NCBI GenBank assembly: GCA_023213395.1
Contig: CM041465.1
Span: 129,153,741 to 129,217,740, forward strand
Direction of reading: 5' to 3'
DNA from: Cycas panzhihuaensis
Taxonomy: Eukaryota; Cycadophyta
DNA length: 64,000 nt
In this document: positions 1-11,076 of the stretch, piece after piece
Layout: each line of letters starts with the position of its first letter
Position numbering within the stretch: the first letter of the stretch is position 1
The notes under the pieces: model-generated
Databases searched by the model: none
Told to the model about the DNA's origin: nothing
The model's input: the letters and a program-made list of their open reading frames with translations, nothing else
Made by a program: the position numbers and the translations under genes

Positions 1-1
1 C

Positions 2-1177
2 ACTTGTTTGGTTGACCCTTCTGATAAACAAGTTGATTTAGAAGTTACAGAATCTTTATCAACTCAAGTCCAAAATTGGATTCTATCTGAACCCACTGAA
101 ACAGATCCTTCCCTTCAGGCTAGTTCATCAAATCAACCTGCATCTTCAGATACAGTTACTCACAAGCAACCTATTTGGGCAACAAAAATGCTTGCTACTG
201 CTGGATCTGATATAGGTAATCCTACCGATACCAGACGCACACATGCGCAAAAACTACATGCTAATTTTTCTTTAATGGCAAAAATAATGGACAACAATGA
301 TCCCAAAACATTTAAACAAGCTAGCAACAATCCTGTATGGCAGGATGCTATGCAAACTGAATTTGATGCCTTAATTAAAAATTTAACCTGGGATCTTGTT
401 CCTCTCCCACCTGGAAAAAATGTAGTTGACTATAAATGGGTCTATAGGACTAAATATAACTCAACAGGCGCAGTTGAAAAATATAAAGCTCGCCTTGTTG
501 CCAAAGGATTTTCTCAAATAGATGGCATTGATTATAATGAAACCTTTGCCCCTGTTGCAAAGATGAACACAATCAAGACAATTATTGCTCTTGCAGCCAA
601 GTTTGGTTGGGAAATCCACCAAATGGATGTTAAGAGTGCTTTCTTGAATGGTGATCTCAAAGAAGAGATCTATATGTCACAGCCACCTGGATTTATTGAA
701 AATCCTAATTTAGCTTGCAAACTTAAAAAATCTATTTACGGTTTAAAACAAGCTCCTCGAGCTTGGTATACCAAAGTCGATGATTATTTAATTCACATTG
801 GATACACTAGATGTATTAGTGATCCAAATCTTTATTTTAAACATGAAAATGAAAATCTTACTATTCTAATCCTCTATGTTGATGACATTATCATTACTGG
901 ATCATCAACTCATAATATTCATAATCTAAAATCTACTTTAATGAACAAATTCGAAATGACCGATTTAGATCTATTACATTACTTTCTTGGTTTACAAGTT
1001 TATCAAAATCATTCAAATATAACAATATCTCAACCTAAGTATATTCTAGACTTAATTCAGCGGTTTAACATGGAAAATGATAAACCTGTAACCAATCCTT
1101 TACAATCAGGAGTTAAAGCATCTCGATTGTCCAACTCGTTATGTGATCCAACTCTATCTGAGACAACCGATTGGTAG
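2..1177 (+). pseudogene. Copia O: pol fragment, integrase tail and reverse transcriptase
   Basis: Part of a Ty1/copia polyprotein that is open at the left window edge, so its start lies outside. The first 110 residues or so are the Ser/Thr/Gln-rich linker after integrase. RT (RNA-templated DNA synthesis in the cytoplasmic particle) follows: VDYKWVYRTK near residue 138, QMDVKSAFLNG near 205, YGLKQAPRAWY near 255 and the catalytic LYVDD box near 290. All expected RT blocks are present and uninterrupted. The frame then breaks at about 1160-1200, where small indels shift it; RNase H continues in another frame. This is the best-preserved copia pol in the window, so the element is probably relatively young. 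Confidence 0.93.
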
Positions 1178-1839
1178 TCTTATCTATCTTACTCACACCA
1201 TACGATATTTCTTATGCTGTTGCTTTATGTTCCCGTTATATGCAACAACCACACGAATCTCATTGGAAAGCCACTAAACGTATCTTACGTTATCTAAAGC
1301 ATACTGTCTTTTATGGACTAACTTATAATTTTTACAACAAACCTTTATCTTTAACAGGTTATACTGATTCAAATTGGCCAGGTGATTCAAATGATCGTAA
1401 ATTTACTTCAGGTTATGTATTTTTTATAGATTCCTCACCTATTACTTGGTCTAGCAAAAAAATGGAGGTACTAGTGTTATCAACGACTGAAGCCGAATAT
1501 CGAGCATTAGTTGAAGCTGGTAAAGAAGCACTTTGGCTAAAATCTTTACTAAATGAAATTGGTCTGTTTCTAAACTCTTCAATTGAAATTAAAATTGATA
1601 ATCAAGGTGCAATTGCTATAGCAACAAATCCAGTTTCTCATTCTAGGACCAAGCATATTGAATTACATCAGCATTTTAATCGCAATTTAGTTACTAATAA
1701 TCTTGTTTGTTTGTCTTATTGTCCAATAGATTTACAAATTGCTGACATTATTACGAAGTCTTTAACTGAAGCAAAGTTTTTAAATCTCAGAGATTTGTTG
1801 CAGATAAAAGAAGTCTCCATCGAAGGGGGATCACCGTGA
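1171..1839 (+). pseudogene. Copia O: RNase H domain
   Basis: C-terminal RNase H of copia pol, which degrades the RNA strand of the RNA-DNA hybrid and leaves the polypurine primer. Visible landmarks are SRYMQQPHESHWKATKRILR, the first acidic residue in GYTDSNWPGD, the glutamate in STTEAEYRAL, the aspartate in IKIDNQGAIAIA, and the family C-terminus ADIITKSL. About 222 codons are open. It overlaps the end of the RT frame because of the indels near 1160-1200 and is not a separate gene. The stop lies about 40 bp before the polypurine tract, as usual for copia. Confidence 0.92.
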
Positions 1840-1880
1840 TGAAGCTCTTCTTTTCTCTCAAAGATATAAAGTTTACATTA

Positions 1881-1888
1881 AAGGGGGA
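1881..1888 (+). promoter_or_regulatory. Copia O polypurine tract
   Basis: AAGGGGGA directly abuts the LTR start TGTTAG. It would prime plus-strand DNA. It lies in the 20-nt loop of a perfect 15-bp inverted repeat (1866-1880 with 1901-1915). Confidence 0.9.
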
Positions 1889-2300
1889 TGTTAGATGATA
1901 TAATGTAAACTTTATGTTATTATTTAGTCACATGTCTAATATGTAATTTAAATGATTATAATGTTTTAAACTTAGGTTTATTATTTGTGGATGGTCGTTA
2001 AAATGCAGAACTGCATTCCAACGAACCTCCTTAGTATTTATTCATCTCTTAGATTCATGGAGATGGTTCCAAGAATCTAGGAGTTCTGTCCAAATGCTTA
2101 TTTAAAGGTTGGTTTTGGTTGATAGTAGTTTTGTATCATGGTTTTAATTCTTTATTAATAAATTAGATTTAGGAGGTGGTTTTTCTTCCCCGGAAGGGGT
2201 TTTCCACCTGTCAAATAATGTGTGCCTGTGCAGTGTTATTTCCTGTTATTACTTGCATTTGTAGATCCTGTTAACGCTGTACATGTGCCTCTATTCTCAC
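1889..2300 (+). repeat. Copia O 3' LTR
   Basis: The LTR begins with TGTTAGATGATATAATG right after the polypurine tract. It contains the GGTGGTTTTTC...GGGGTTTTCCACCTG segment that often lies near the end of plant copia LTRs (about 2175-2211). The right boundary is approximate: no clear matching CA end or second LTR copy is available, and it could extend to about 2330. Confidence 0.75.
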
Positions 2301-2872
2301 AGATAGTGTATGCTTTTTCTACTGTCACAGTTTGCCTTCCTTTTATTGATGTATAAATTTCATGCAAAAAGAACTTTGATATCCAAAATGACAATAACTG
2401 TGAAAGTAATACAAACTGCGTCCCTTTTTGAAGGAACTTGATAGATATGAGAGTTTAGAGATTAAAATATTTTTAAATACTTATGTTGTCAATTAATCCA
2501 AAGATGGTTTTAGGGCTATATTACCACACAGAGAATATGCTAAGTGGATAGAACTATATGATATAGTTAACATAATATATTGAGCATATTATATGTGAAT
2601 AGTAAGTAAATGCTTAATATATAAATGATGAATTGGGTCAATTCAAATACAATTCAAGAGATACTAAATGTATTATAGTTTTATGATTAAAATAGGACTA
2701 CTAAAACACTATGATAGAATGATTAATGAAAAGAAATTATACTAATCTTATTACTATAAAAGAGTATATATGTTATGGTATTATATACTTGATTGATATA
2801 TAAAAAGTATATTATATATAAGTAAAACACGATGAACTTACGATTACAACTTATGCAATATAACGGCTATAA
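2301..2872. other. AT-rich spacer, nothing recognised
   Basis: AT-rich sequence with no supported coding, LTR boundary or RNA gene on either strand. It may be decayed transposon sequence. Confidence 0.5.
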
Positions 2873-2965
2873 CGTGTGTGTGTGTATATATATATATATA
2901 TAGATATATATATATATATATAGATATATATATATATATATATAGATATTATATATATATACACG
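2873..2965. repeat. (GT)n-(TA)n microsatellite with GATA interruptions
   Basis: A GT run passes into a long TA run broken at regular spacing by TAGATA. The reading frame that covers it on the - strand only translates the repeat into Ile/Tyr alternation and is not a gene. Confidence 0.95.
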
Positions 2966-3745
2966 AACGTCGTTACTGGTGTTGACGTAATGAATTCACT
3001 GCCCCAAATATTCGAAGATGCAGACGCGTAATGAGATGTGGCTTTAAATAAACGCGTCACACGAATATGACAATTATTATATATATATAAAATGAGATAT
3101 GCTTCTGTCCGTGAATAATTATAACGGACTTTGGCATGACTAGCGTGAAACTACGACGTAGACACTAACAGACGAGTGTGAACAGCAGTGCAGAGACTAT
3201 CGTACCAGTGTGAACAGCAACGTAGAGCTATAGTGAATGGGACTGTCTACAAAATGCTCGAAAGCTACTGCTATACGATGACGGAACAAAGCCAGAAAGA
3301 TGATGAATCAAGAGGATGTGTTGAAAATGCTTGGCACAGTGGCGCCACAGTTTATGATGCCCGGATGCACAGACCCAGACGTAGCTTTGGAGGATGAACT
3401 GAGAATGGTTATACTGAAGACAAAATCATATGCAGTGAAATGGGGCAAATGCCAGTGAATGAGAATGCCAATCAACGGAGATACCGATCAAGAAACGGCA
3501 AACAGTTTTGACACAGTCACAAAAGATGCAAGGAAAACGGAGACAACCCACGATGGAAATGGAAACACAGGGAAAAAGTGCACTAAAAGCACGAAGTATA
3601 ATAGATGATACAGACAGAAAAAACGAAATGAAATAAGATTCAATTCGACGGGGCAAGAGAGCGTAATGGAAATGCAATAAATGCTCTACGATTGATCAAC
3701 AATTGTCTTGCCTTCCAAATGCAACAGAGCCCAGCCCAGGAGAGT
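2966..3745 (-). other. Probable leader of element P, no gene seen
   Basis: Lies just inside the PBS of the - strand LTR at 3760, so it is probably the untranslated leader of that element. Less AT-rich and more purine-rich on + than its surroundings. Short frames on both strands resemble no family I know. Confidence 0.4.
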
Positions 3746-3757
3746 GCTCTGATACCA
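3746..3757 (-). promoter_or_regulatory. Element P primer-binding site
   Basis: On the - strand this reads TGGTATCAGAGC, an exact complement of the plant initiator-Met tRNA 3' end. It lies two bases from the LTR terminus TGTTACA. Confidence 0.88.
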
Positions 3758-3759
3758 CT

Positions 3760-4018
3760 TGTTACAAAACTTGTTCGTAATTGATAGTTATTCTTAAATT
3801 CACACGGCAATGAGATAATATGGAGGCTTAAGAAAATAGTTGAATAGTCAATTGACCAATATATATTGAAAATGAATGAGTGATGTCCATGTTACTCTTG
3901 GAATCGTATTTATATGCATAATTGCTTCTTTCACAGAAAGATATGTTTCTTCAATAGCACCCGTTCGTAAAAGGAATTAATTACTCCTATGTAAAGAAGT
4001 TCATAATAGTACCCCATA
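3760..4018 (-). repeat. Element P 5' LTR
   Basis: The PBS-proximal terminus is TGTTACAAAACTTG on +, giving a - strand LTR ending in TAACA. A - strand TATA box (TATAAATA, about 3907-3914) fits a promoter. The distal end is uncertain; at 4019-4021 the sequence becomes like the leader of copia A (CAGATCAACCC, compare 9564). No second LTR or pol is in the window. Confidence 0.65.
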
Positions 4019-4259
4019 CAGATCAACCCCACCTCATTGTACTAAAATTGACTTTTGGTCAGCTATTAGATCTAATATATAGATTAGGGCTATACCACTT
4101 GAGAGTGAAACTCTCCACTTTTTTCACAATTTTCAATTGTTGGATCTCATACATAGATCAGGGTGGTCATTGTGCTTGCAAGGGAAACTTAAGTTATGTA
4201 ACTTGATTGTTTCAAAGTCAACTTTTAGCTACAAATATTAATTTTTTGTTTAACAAAAC

Positions 4260-5044
4260 ATGGTTGCATCCATGGTTCATGCTAGCACCAGCAAACTCAT
4301 TGGAGTAGAAAATATTTTAGATTGGTAAACGGTAGATAAAAACTTGTTGATTATAAATAAACTTTGGGGATATGTATGTAAAAGAATCATCAAATTTGCA
4401 CCAATTGTTGACTCAACAAATGTGAACAATACAGTTCCTACAAATCCTATTGTATTTGCTACTTGGGAAGCTAAAGATGAAATTGTATTGACTTTTCTTC
4501 ATATGACTATACATAATAATGTTGATCAAAATATTGCTTCAAGCACTACTTCAAAAGAAGCTTGGGACATAATTTTATCTTTGTTTAAAAGGCAAGATGA
4601 TGCTTGCATTGTAATGTCAAAAGCTAAGTTGTTTAGCTTGCAATTTATTGAGCCCATGGCAACATTTTTGTCCAATGTAAAAGCAATCAATAATCAATTG
4701 ACTACACTTGGCAAATCGACATCAAATTAAAGCCTTATAACAACAACCATTCATGCTCTTTTGAGGGAATACAATGGTTTCATCTCCTCCATTTTTCACA
4801 ATGGTACATTATCAACCATTTCTTTTAATGAGCTAGAAGGACTTTTGTTATGAGAGGAGTAAATTTATTCTCATCAAAATGAAGGAGGATCTTCAGGTGT
4901 TTTCATTGCAAAGCACAAGGGTAAAAAACCCATGGTTTCCAAGTAAAATTTTCAAAAGAAGCTTGGAAACTTGAACCTTAACAATGCAAAATCAAAATCA
5001 ATCATTTGCTATTATTGTGGCAATGGCTATGCCTATTGTTCAAA
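4260..5044 (+). pseudogene. Copia gag relic (U), same family as A, B and E
   Basis: Gag (capsid/nucleocapsid) of a copia element. It starts MVASMVHASTSKLIG, has a stop near 4327, then an open stretch (4344-4730) with WGYVCKRI, ATWEAKDEIVLTFLHM, SKEAWDIILSLFKRQDDA and FLSNVKAINNQLTTLGK, all shared with the gags of A (9827), B (about 20000) and E (25177). A frameshift after LGKSTSN moves the rest to another frame (GFISSI...LSTISFNELE). The zinc knuckle begins CYYCG but its downstream His and Cys are lost. Upstream 4021-4259 matches the A leader. No PBS, LTR or pol is attached, so this is a fragment. Confidence 0.85.
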
Positions 5045-5589
5045 AATTGGCAATGCCTATGCTATAAAATAAACAAGGGAATGTTAAAGGTGATTGCAAT
5101 TTGTATCTACGTAGACATTGTGCCTTTGAATTCCTTGCAGGTCCACAAACTCCAAACTCATGCATATCACACATGCTATGCAATAATGGATTGGTTTAAG
5201 TGGATCTTAATAGGCATGGGGGGTGGATGGCACAGAAAAGGATGGAAAGAATGTTGACATGGGAGTCACCCATGGCTAGTGATGGCCAAGAGAGGCAAAA
5301 GAAAGACAAAATGGGGATGTAATGGAAGATAAAGAATGGGATTTGCAAGTTAAAAGACACATGAAACACATACATAGATTGAAACTAATGTTCATGGAGA
5401 GTGTTGAAAAAAGTAGGGGGTCACATTAGAGTACAAAAAAATATGATGTTGAGATTTGCAGAAATGGAATGCTTTGACATCAAAAGCAACGAGCTCGGGC
5501 ATGAAAAACAAACATTATGTGTCCAATAAAAAGGGAAATAGATTTCAAAAAACCATCATAATCCCAAGTCTTTCTCCAACTATGTTTTT
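5045..5589. other. Unassigned spacer
   Basis: No LTR end, PBS or recognisable domain seen. The 83-codon frame at 5006-5257 continues the broken gag knuckle region in a wrong frame and is not a gene. Confidence 0.5.
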
Positions 5590-6340
5590 ATAGGCTTTGG
5601 TTGACCATTTCAATGGAGTCAACTTGATTCGTATTTGACATGCATTACATGCTAGTGTCTCCCTCTTTGCTTTTTTTACTTGGTATAGTTCACTAGTCTT
5701 TATATAGTTTGCTATTTCTTTATTTATATTTTCTAGTAGGTGTGTTGTTTGATTGCTTCTTTTGTTTTATCAATTCCAATGTGACTTGAGAAAGGTGCAT
5801 CGTGTAACTTGTATAAAAATTTATATTTAAATTCTATCACATCTAGTATGACCATTGTATTTCCTTTCTAGAGTTCGTTATACTTCATTTGAAAATTTGT
5901 GAAAGTTCATTCACCTTTTTATAATGACTCTTTGACCTTCTTACACCAAGGGTCATTTTGTTGAGCTTGTAAAATAGTCTCTCAAGTTTTTTGTTACCAT
6001 GTGGATATTAGAGATTTATGGGACTCTTGAAAGTGCATTGACCGCAATGTTTTCTTTCCTTGATTAATACACCATTTTTGGTGAATATTCTTGGAATAAA
6101 ATTGTCCATCTAAATTGTCTTGATAATAGCTCACCCTTAGGTGGAAAACTTAGAAGGGGTTTATGATCTACCACTATCTCAAAGTAGTTGCCCTTTAAAT
6201 AATGTTTTTGTATCTTTATGGCATGAACTATTGCTACTAGTACTTGATCAAAGATGGCATACCTTTGTTATGATGGATTCATCCTTCTGCTTTCATATGC
6301 AATACCTTCCCTTCCCTAGCAAACCAAAATAGATAGAAGG
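5590..6340 (-). pseudogene. Gypsy pol relic Q2: RNase H end and integrase zinc domain
   Basis: Translating the - strand in shifting frames gives, from 6340 down, Ty3/gypsy RNase H (a DQVLVAIVHAIKIQKHYLKG-like stretch, then VDHKPL), the domain end NIAVNALSRVP (typically DALSR), and near 5800-5650 the integrase H2C2 zinc domain (HDAPFSSHIGIDKTKEAIKQ). Stops and frameshifts are frequent, so this is an old relic. The order RNase H then integrase is the gypsy order (copia has integrase before RT). It is not colinear with gypsy relic Q at 13640-14890 because its domains overlap those of Q. Confidence 0.7.
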
Positions 6341-7410
6341 GACTTATAACCCATACAAGGTATGCCCGTGCCTTCATTCTAGTCTCACACTCCACCAGGG
6401 GACATGCCAACTATCTTATTGGCCTAGCAATCATCCACCCAAGAGACATGGATGCTAAGTAAACGTCCAACATTCGTCATCTATGGTTCGCCTAGGTACG
6501 AGAATCTCATATTTGGATTTTTCCACGCAAGACCATAGGTTCATAGGGTATGGTTTGTTTATTTAGCACATAAACAAAGTATACATAGCATAGAAGCAAC
6601 CATGATGTTTCATCATTCATGTTCACATTCATCGTCAGCAACAACAACTATAAAAACACAAATCCTACCAAACTAGGGTTCTATCCATCACACATGCATG
6701 AACGCCAAGAGAGTAATAAATCAGAAAAAAAAAAAAGAAATTCCAACCATCATAACATCCTAATAACACATAGATTAGGCCTAATTTTGTCCATGACAGT
6801 TGGCCATGTAAGCCAAAATTACCCAACTAAGGTTTAGAGCCCACTTATAGAGGTTTAACTATTAGAATGGAATTTTAAGCATTACAAATAATGGTTTTTA
6901 GATTTTTGTTTGCTCAAATTATTTAATTTTGAAATTTAACCAAAGCCATCAATTTTCAAACTTTCTCATTCCAAGAAACTCTAGATTTTCTTACTAATTT
7001 TGCCCTAGTTTTTCACCATAAGCTAGGTGAAACTTGATGTCAAATCATTTATAGTTTGCAAAAAAAATTAGAACTAAAATGCCATAGAAATATAATTTTC
7101 AGAAATGCCATAAGAGATTTTGGAATTTAAATACAAAGTGCGCACAAAAAAATCATAAAAAATATATAGTTAACAAACCCTAGAGGGGTTAGGGCACTTA
7201 CCTGCTTCCCCTTTTTTGATACACTTGTGGATCCATTTTATTGCAGATGTATGGTTGAAATGTGGCTCTCCTACCTCCTCAAGTGCTTCTCCAAAGCTCT
7301 AATGGCTCTTTGATTGTTCAAGACTTGCTCTCCACCCTCTCCTCTTAGCCATTGTTGTCTTCACTTATGACAAGAGACAATAATCTCCTCATTCTTCCCC
7401 ACCTTATTTT
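6341..7410 (-). other. Non-coding flank, right part probably rest of gypsy Q 3' LTR
   Basis: No coding domain found. The right part directly abuts copia A and should continue the Q 3' LTR interrupted at 7410/13446. On - it holds GCAGGTAAGT (about 7195-7206), a perfect plant 5' splice-site consensus. The left end of the LTR could not be placed. Confidence 0.4.
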
Positions 7411-7953
7411 TGCTAAATCTTTATATTTAAATGTTAAGTGATGTACGTTATAATGTATTATTGATGTACTTTATGTAACTTTATATTAGTGTGACTTAGC
7501 ACTTAATGTGATAAAATACACACCCACAATCTTTCTAGTTGCACAACATTATAACTTGAAGGTTAATGTATCTTTATGCACTTGTTCTCACAAGAGAGCT
7601 CAAGGGGACACTTGTCCTGCATGCAACTGGCTAGCTTGCATGTTTGACATTCATCAAACATGCAATGCTCCAAGGTCTCTATATTGAGACCATTTCTCGT
7701 GTATCTTGTATGAAAGAGTGTTGTATTATTATGTTGCTAGTCTTGTTAATCTAAGTTATTTATTGGGAGTAAGATCAATTCCTTGTCCTCCATATTTGTG
7801 TCCTTCTCATGCTTGTGATCATTGTGCCTAATGCTTGCTTATGTGCTCATCTTTATGCTTGCATAGTTAGATGCTAATCATGTTCATATTGTAGTAGACA
7901 TTCCTCTCCATTAGATCTTAAGGGTTGTAGGCTAAATGTCATCATTATCAACA
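7411..7953 (+). repeat. Copia A 5' LTR
   Basis: 543 bp, TGCTAA...CAACA (TG changed to TGC relative to the 3' copy TGTTAAACC). It holds the U3 palindrome at 7637-7664 and a TATA-like CTCTATATTGAGACC just downstream. Confidence 0.93.
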
Positions 7954-7955
7954 TT

Positions 7956-7967
7956 TGGTATCAAAGC
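7956..7967 (+). promoter_or_regulatory. Copia A primer-binding site
   Basis: TGGTATCAAAGC, two bases after the LTR, matches initiator-Met tRNA at 11 of 12 positions. Confidence 0.92.
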
Positions 7968-9826
7968 TTGCTAAGAGGAGCTTATTTGCTGCTTTTCAAA
8001 TTTAAGAGAGGGTTCCAAATGTTTGGTGATGACCTTCGCTCTTTGGAGGCAATTCAAGGCTAAGTCTGATTTATTTTTTATAGTTTCTCACCATTTATTT
8101 GATATTTGCAAGCTAGAGATCAATAATTTTATTTTTTGAAAAATTTTAAAGCTCATTTTAGTTAAGTGCAATAGATAAAAACCAACATTTTCTTTGTTTT
8201 TCTCCAAAATAAAATTTATTTTACAAGATTTTATCACTGAAAATCAATCCTACTCTGCTCATTCCAGTCTGAATCTTCATTGGACTGCCTCTCACACTGT
8301 CCTAGGCAGATTTCTTACATATTGGGCAATTTTTTCATAATGAAAACACTAGTTTCTTTGTGATCTGTCACTAATGCTCTGTTATGAGGCTTCCTGCATG
8401 CATCTGTGCCCTAGTCACACCTATTTTGAAGAGGAATCTGAGTCATAGAGACCGTAAACTATCATGTTGTTTGTATTTTCATTTGGTTGGTTGTGCGCCC
8501 GCCTAAACATAAAATCGACTCCCGTTTATCTAAGACTACACCAGAGCTCATGAGATTTGAGTTGCAGCACTGTTGGGCTCCATCCATACTGCCTCTAAAT
8601 TTTTATCATGATCTAATCATTTTGTGAAGAGATCCCTGCGATTTGAGTCTTCTTGAAGTCGTGTTGCCGTCACAGGTTAAACGCTATTTTTTTTTTTTTA
8701 ACATTGCAAATAAACTTTAGGATATGAAATAAAGCATATTTTGTGAATATTCTTAATTTGATAAACTTTATCTTCATAAAGTTTTATTTTCTAAGTGATT
8801 TTTATTCTATTTGATCACTTTATTAAGCAAAATCAACTTGTTTTTTATTTTCAAAGTTATTTTTACACTTAAAAAAATTTCAAGTGTAAAAATAAATTTT
8901 AATCAAGTGATTTTTCATTCATAAATGTATAAATTGTGAAAAATTCACATTGTGCATGATTTCATAAGGCTCTCTGTGAGGTGACCTTGATGTCCTAATC
9001 ATTAAAAATGGCACAAATCACTTATTTTTTAATAAAAAATCACTTTTTTGAGGCTAGTAAGGACTATTTTAAAGTTCTAACACTGTGGTGGTGGATTGTC
9101 TACTTGGCGCACTTCATTAAATCTTCATTTAGTGGTCCTTTATTTGCACTTAAAATGAAACCACTCAAGGCACTACATTAAGGCAAGCAGATCTTTATTG
9201 GACACTTAGCACTTATGTTATTTTTTTAAGTGCTTTTACAACACTTTATATGTTATTTTTTATGTACTTAAATTACTTTATTTGAAACCTTTTCATTGAG
9301 ATTTGATCAAACATTGTAAAGCAACAACATCATCCACTCAAGCAAATTAATCTAAGTCAACTTAAACCATTAAAATTTACTTTGAAAATTTGTCAGAGAG
9401 GATCGAAAAAGGTTAAAACCTCTAAAAATCTTAAGCTTAGTGTATTCCCTAGGCGACCAACTGACCATACAGTCAATGCACGACAATTGAGATTCTTTTG
9501 AAGAAAAGAGGGTTTGAAAAGGGTGGTATTAGGGTTATGAATCCCAAGAAAAGCACGATATTTCCATGCAGATCAACCCTACTTAGCCTTGTTTTAGATT
9601 TGACTTGGCTAATTGTTGGATCTATCTATAAAGATCAGGGTTGGACCAGCTCTTAGCTTGGTCCTTCACCCCTTATCACTCTCTTTAGTTGTTGGATCTT
9701 CTTGTAAGATCAAGACTGTTGGTGTGTTAGAAGGTGGAACTTAAGCGACAAAAACTTTGACTCTCTTAGTCATCTGTTAGCTTCAAGAAACTTTTAATCA
9801 ACTTTAACATTGTGGCTGCTATTAAC
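7968..9826 (+). other. Copia A untranslated leader
   Basis: About 1.85 kb between PBS and gag with no supported frame. Its last 260 bp are shared with the leaders of U, B and E, including GTTGGATCT...AAGATCAGG hairpin-like repeats and the phrase GTTGGTGTGTTAGAAGG. Confidence 0.7.
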
Positions 9827-10610
9827 ATGCTTTATGCATGCATAATTAAGCTAAATAGATAGGATAATTATCAGGAATGGAAGAGGCAAACACAAAATTT
9901 GTTGATAATGAGTGAGTTTTGGGCATTTGTATCTAAAAAGAATCCTAAACCTGATCTTGTTGAAAATGAAAGAAATGTATTTATTTATCTTGATCTTGCT
10001 TTCGTTGTTGCTTGGGAGGTTAAGGATGAAATCGCCTTAGCATTTTTTTACATGGTTGATGTAAATGTTGAGCAAAACATTGCTTGTGCTTGTACTGTAA
10101 AAGAAGCCTAGGACATTTTGACCTCATTGTATGAAAGGTGAGATGGTGCTTGCATTATGATGACAAAAGCTAAATTGTATTTCTTGAGATTTGTTAATCT
10201 CATGTCAACATTTTTATCTTCTATCAAAGAAATTTGTAATGAGTTAAATACTCTTCGAAAACTAGCTTCGAAGAATGAACTTGTAACTCCCACATTGCAT
10301 GCATTGTTAAAGGAGTACAATGGATTCATTTCCTCAATCACGAGAGATGACACACTTGCTACATTGACTTTCAATCAATTTGAAAGTCTATTAGTTCAAT
10401 AAGAGCAAATTTCTTTTTGACAAAATGAACCATCAACATTAGGTGCATTCACGGCCAAATATAAGGCCAAACAAAATCTTAAACAGTCACTTCAAAAGTA
10501 GTTTGGGAATATGAACTTTGGCATATCAAAAGCCAATGTCATATGTTATTATTGTGGCAAGGTGGGCCACATAGCACTTGAATGTCGAAAGAAGCAATCT
10601 GACTTGCAAT
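9827..10610 (+). pseudogene. Copia A gag
   Basis: Copia gag. In one frame it reads MLYACIIKLNR, a TAG, then DNYQEWKRQTQNLLIMSEFW, later AWEVKDEIALAFFYM and KEA with TGG changed to TAG, then LTSLYER followed by TGA (10139-10141) where U and B read Gln. The next 81 codons (KLYFLRFVNLMSTFLSSIKE) are open. The zinc knuckle CYYCGKVGHIALEC (10544-10585) is intact, with all CCHC residues. The start may have been the GTG at 9811, an altered ATG (VAAINML). At least four stops make it non-functional. Confidence 0.9.
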
Positions 10611-10789
10611 AACAATAATAGTTGCAACAGCCACATCAACAACAACATCCATGTTAGCAACAGTATCAGTAGCAGTAACAACAACCCCGTAGACCAAATT
10701 GAGGTGGATTTCAAGGAGGTCAAAGAGAAAGGTGGGGCTTTAGAGGTGGAAACCAATGCCATACAAATCAATTTGCAGATCAAGAAAAA

Positions 10790-11064
10790 TTATTTTGTGC
10801 TTATCACAACTCTCAAAGTGATAGCACGTGGATAATTGACTCAAGGGTATCTCGACATATGATAGGCAATGATGAGTTGCTCTATAACATCAAAGAAGGA
10901 AGAGGGCAAATGGTTACATTTTGTAACAATGAATCAACTGGGATATCTAGTGTAGGCAAAATTGTCTTTTTTCATTCACCAAACAACCCTATTTCCACAT
11001 TTCTCACTAGAGATGCCTATTTGATACCTTCAATAGAGAAAGGTCTTTTGTCCATTAGTCAATC
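10790..11064 (+). pseudogene. Copia A protease
   Basis: Aspartic protease that would cleave the polyprotein. The signature reads TWIIDSRVSRHMIG (catalytic codon 10838-10840), so the essential Gly of D-S-G is Arg. The flap-side region GQMVTFCNNESTGISSVGK and YLIPSIEKGLLSIS are normal for the family. There is a stop upstream of the signature and a frameshift near 11070 before the next domain. Confidence 0.85.
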
Positions 11065-11076
11065 AGATAAACAAAT

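Noticed and set aside
2851-3060. 69-codon - strand frame over the TA repeat
   Set aside because: Translation of the microsatellite into Ile/Tyr alternation; no start context or similarity.
3188-3397. 69-codon + strand frame and its - strand neighbour at 3426-3677
   Set aside because: Short, unrelated to any family, and inside the probable leader of a - strand element.
3746-3757. tRNA gene signal from TGGTATCAGAGC-type words here and at 22044, 57880, 61580
   Set aside because: These are primer-binding sites beside LTR ends; no cloverleaf, anticodon arm or T-loop box is present.
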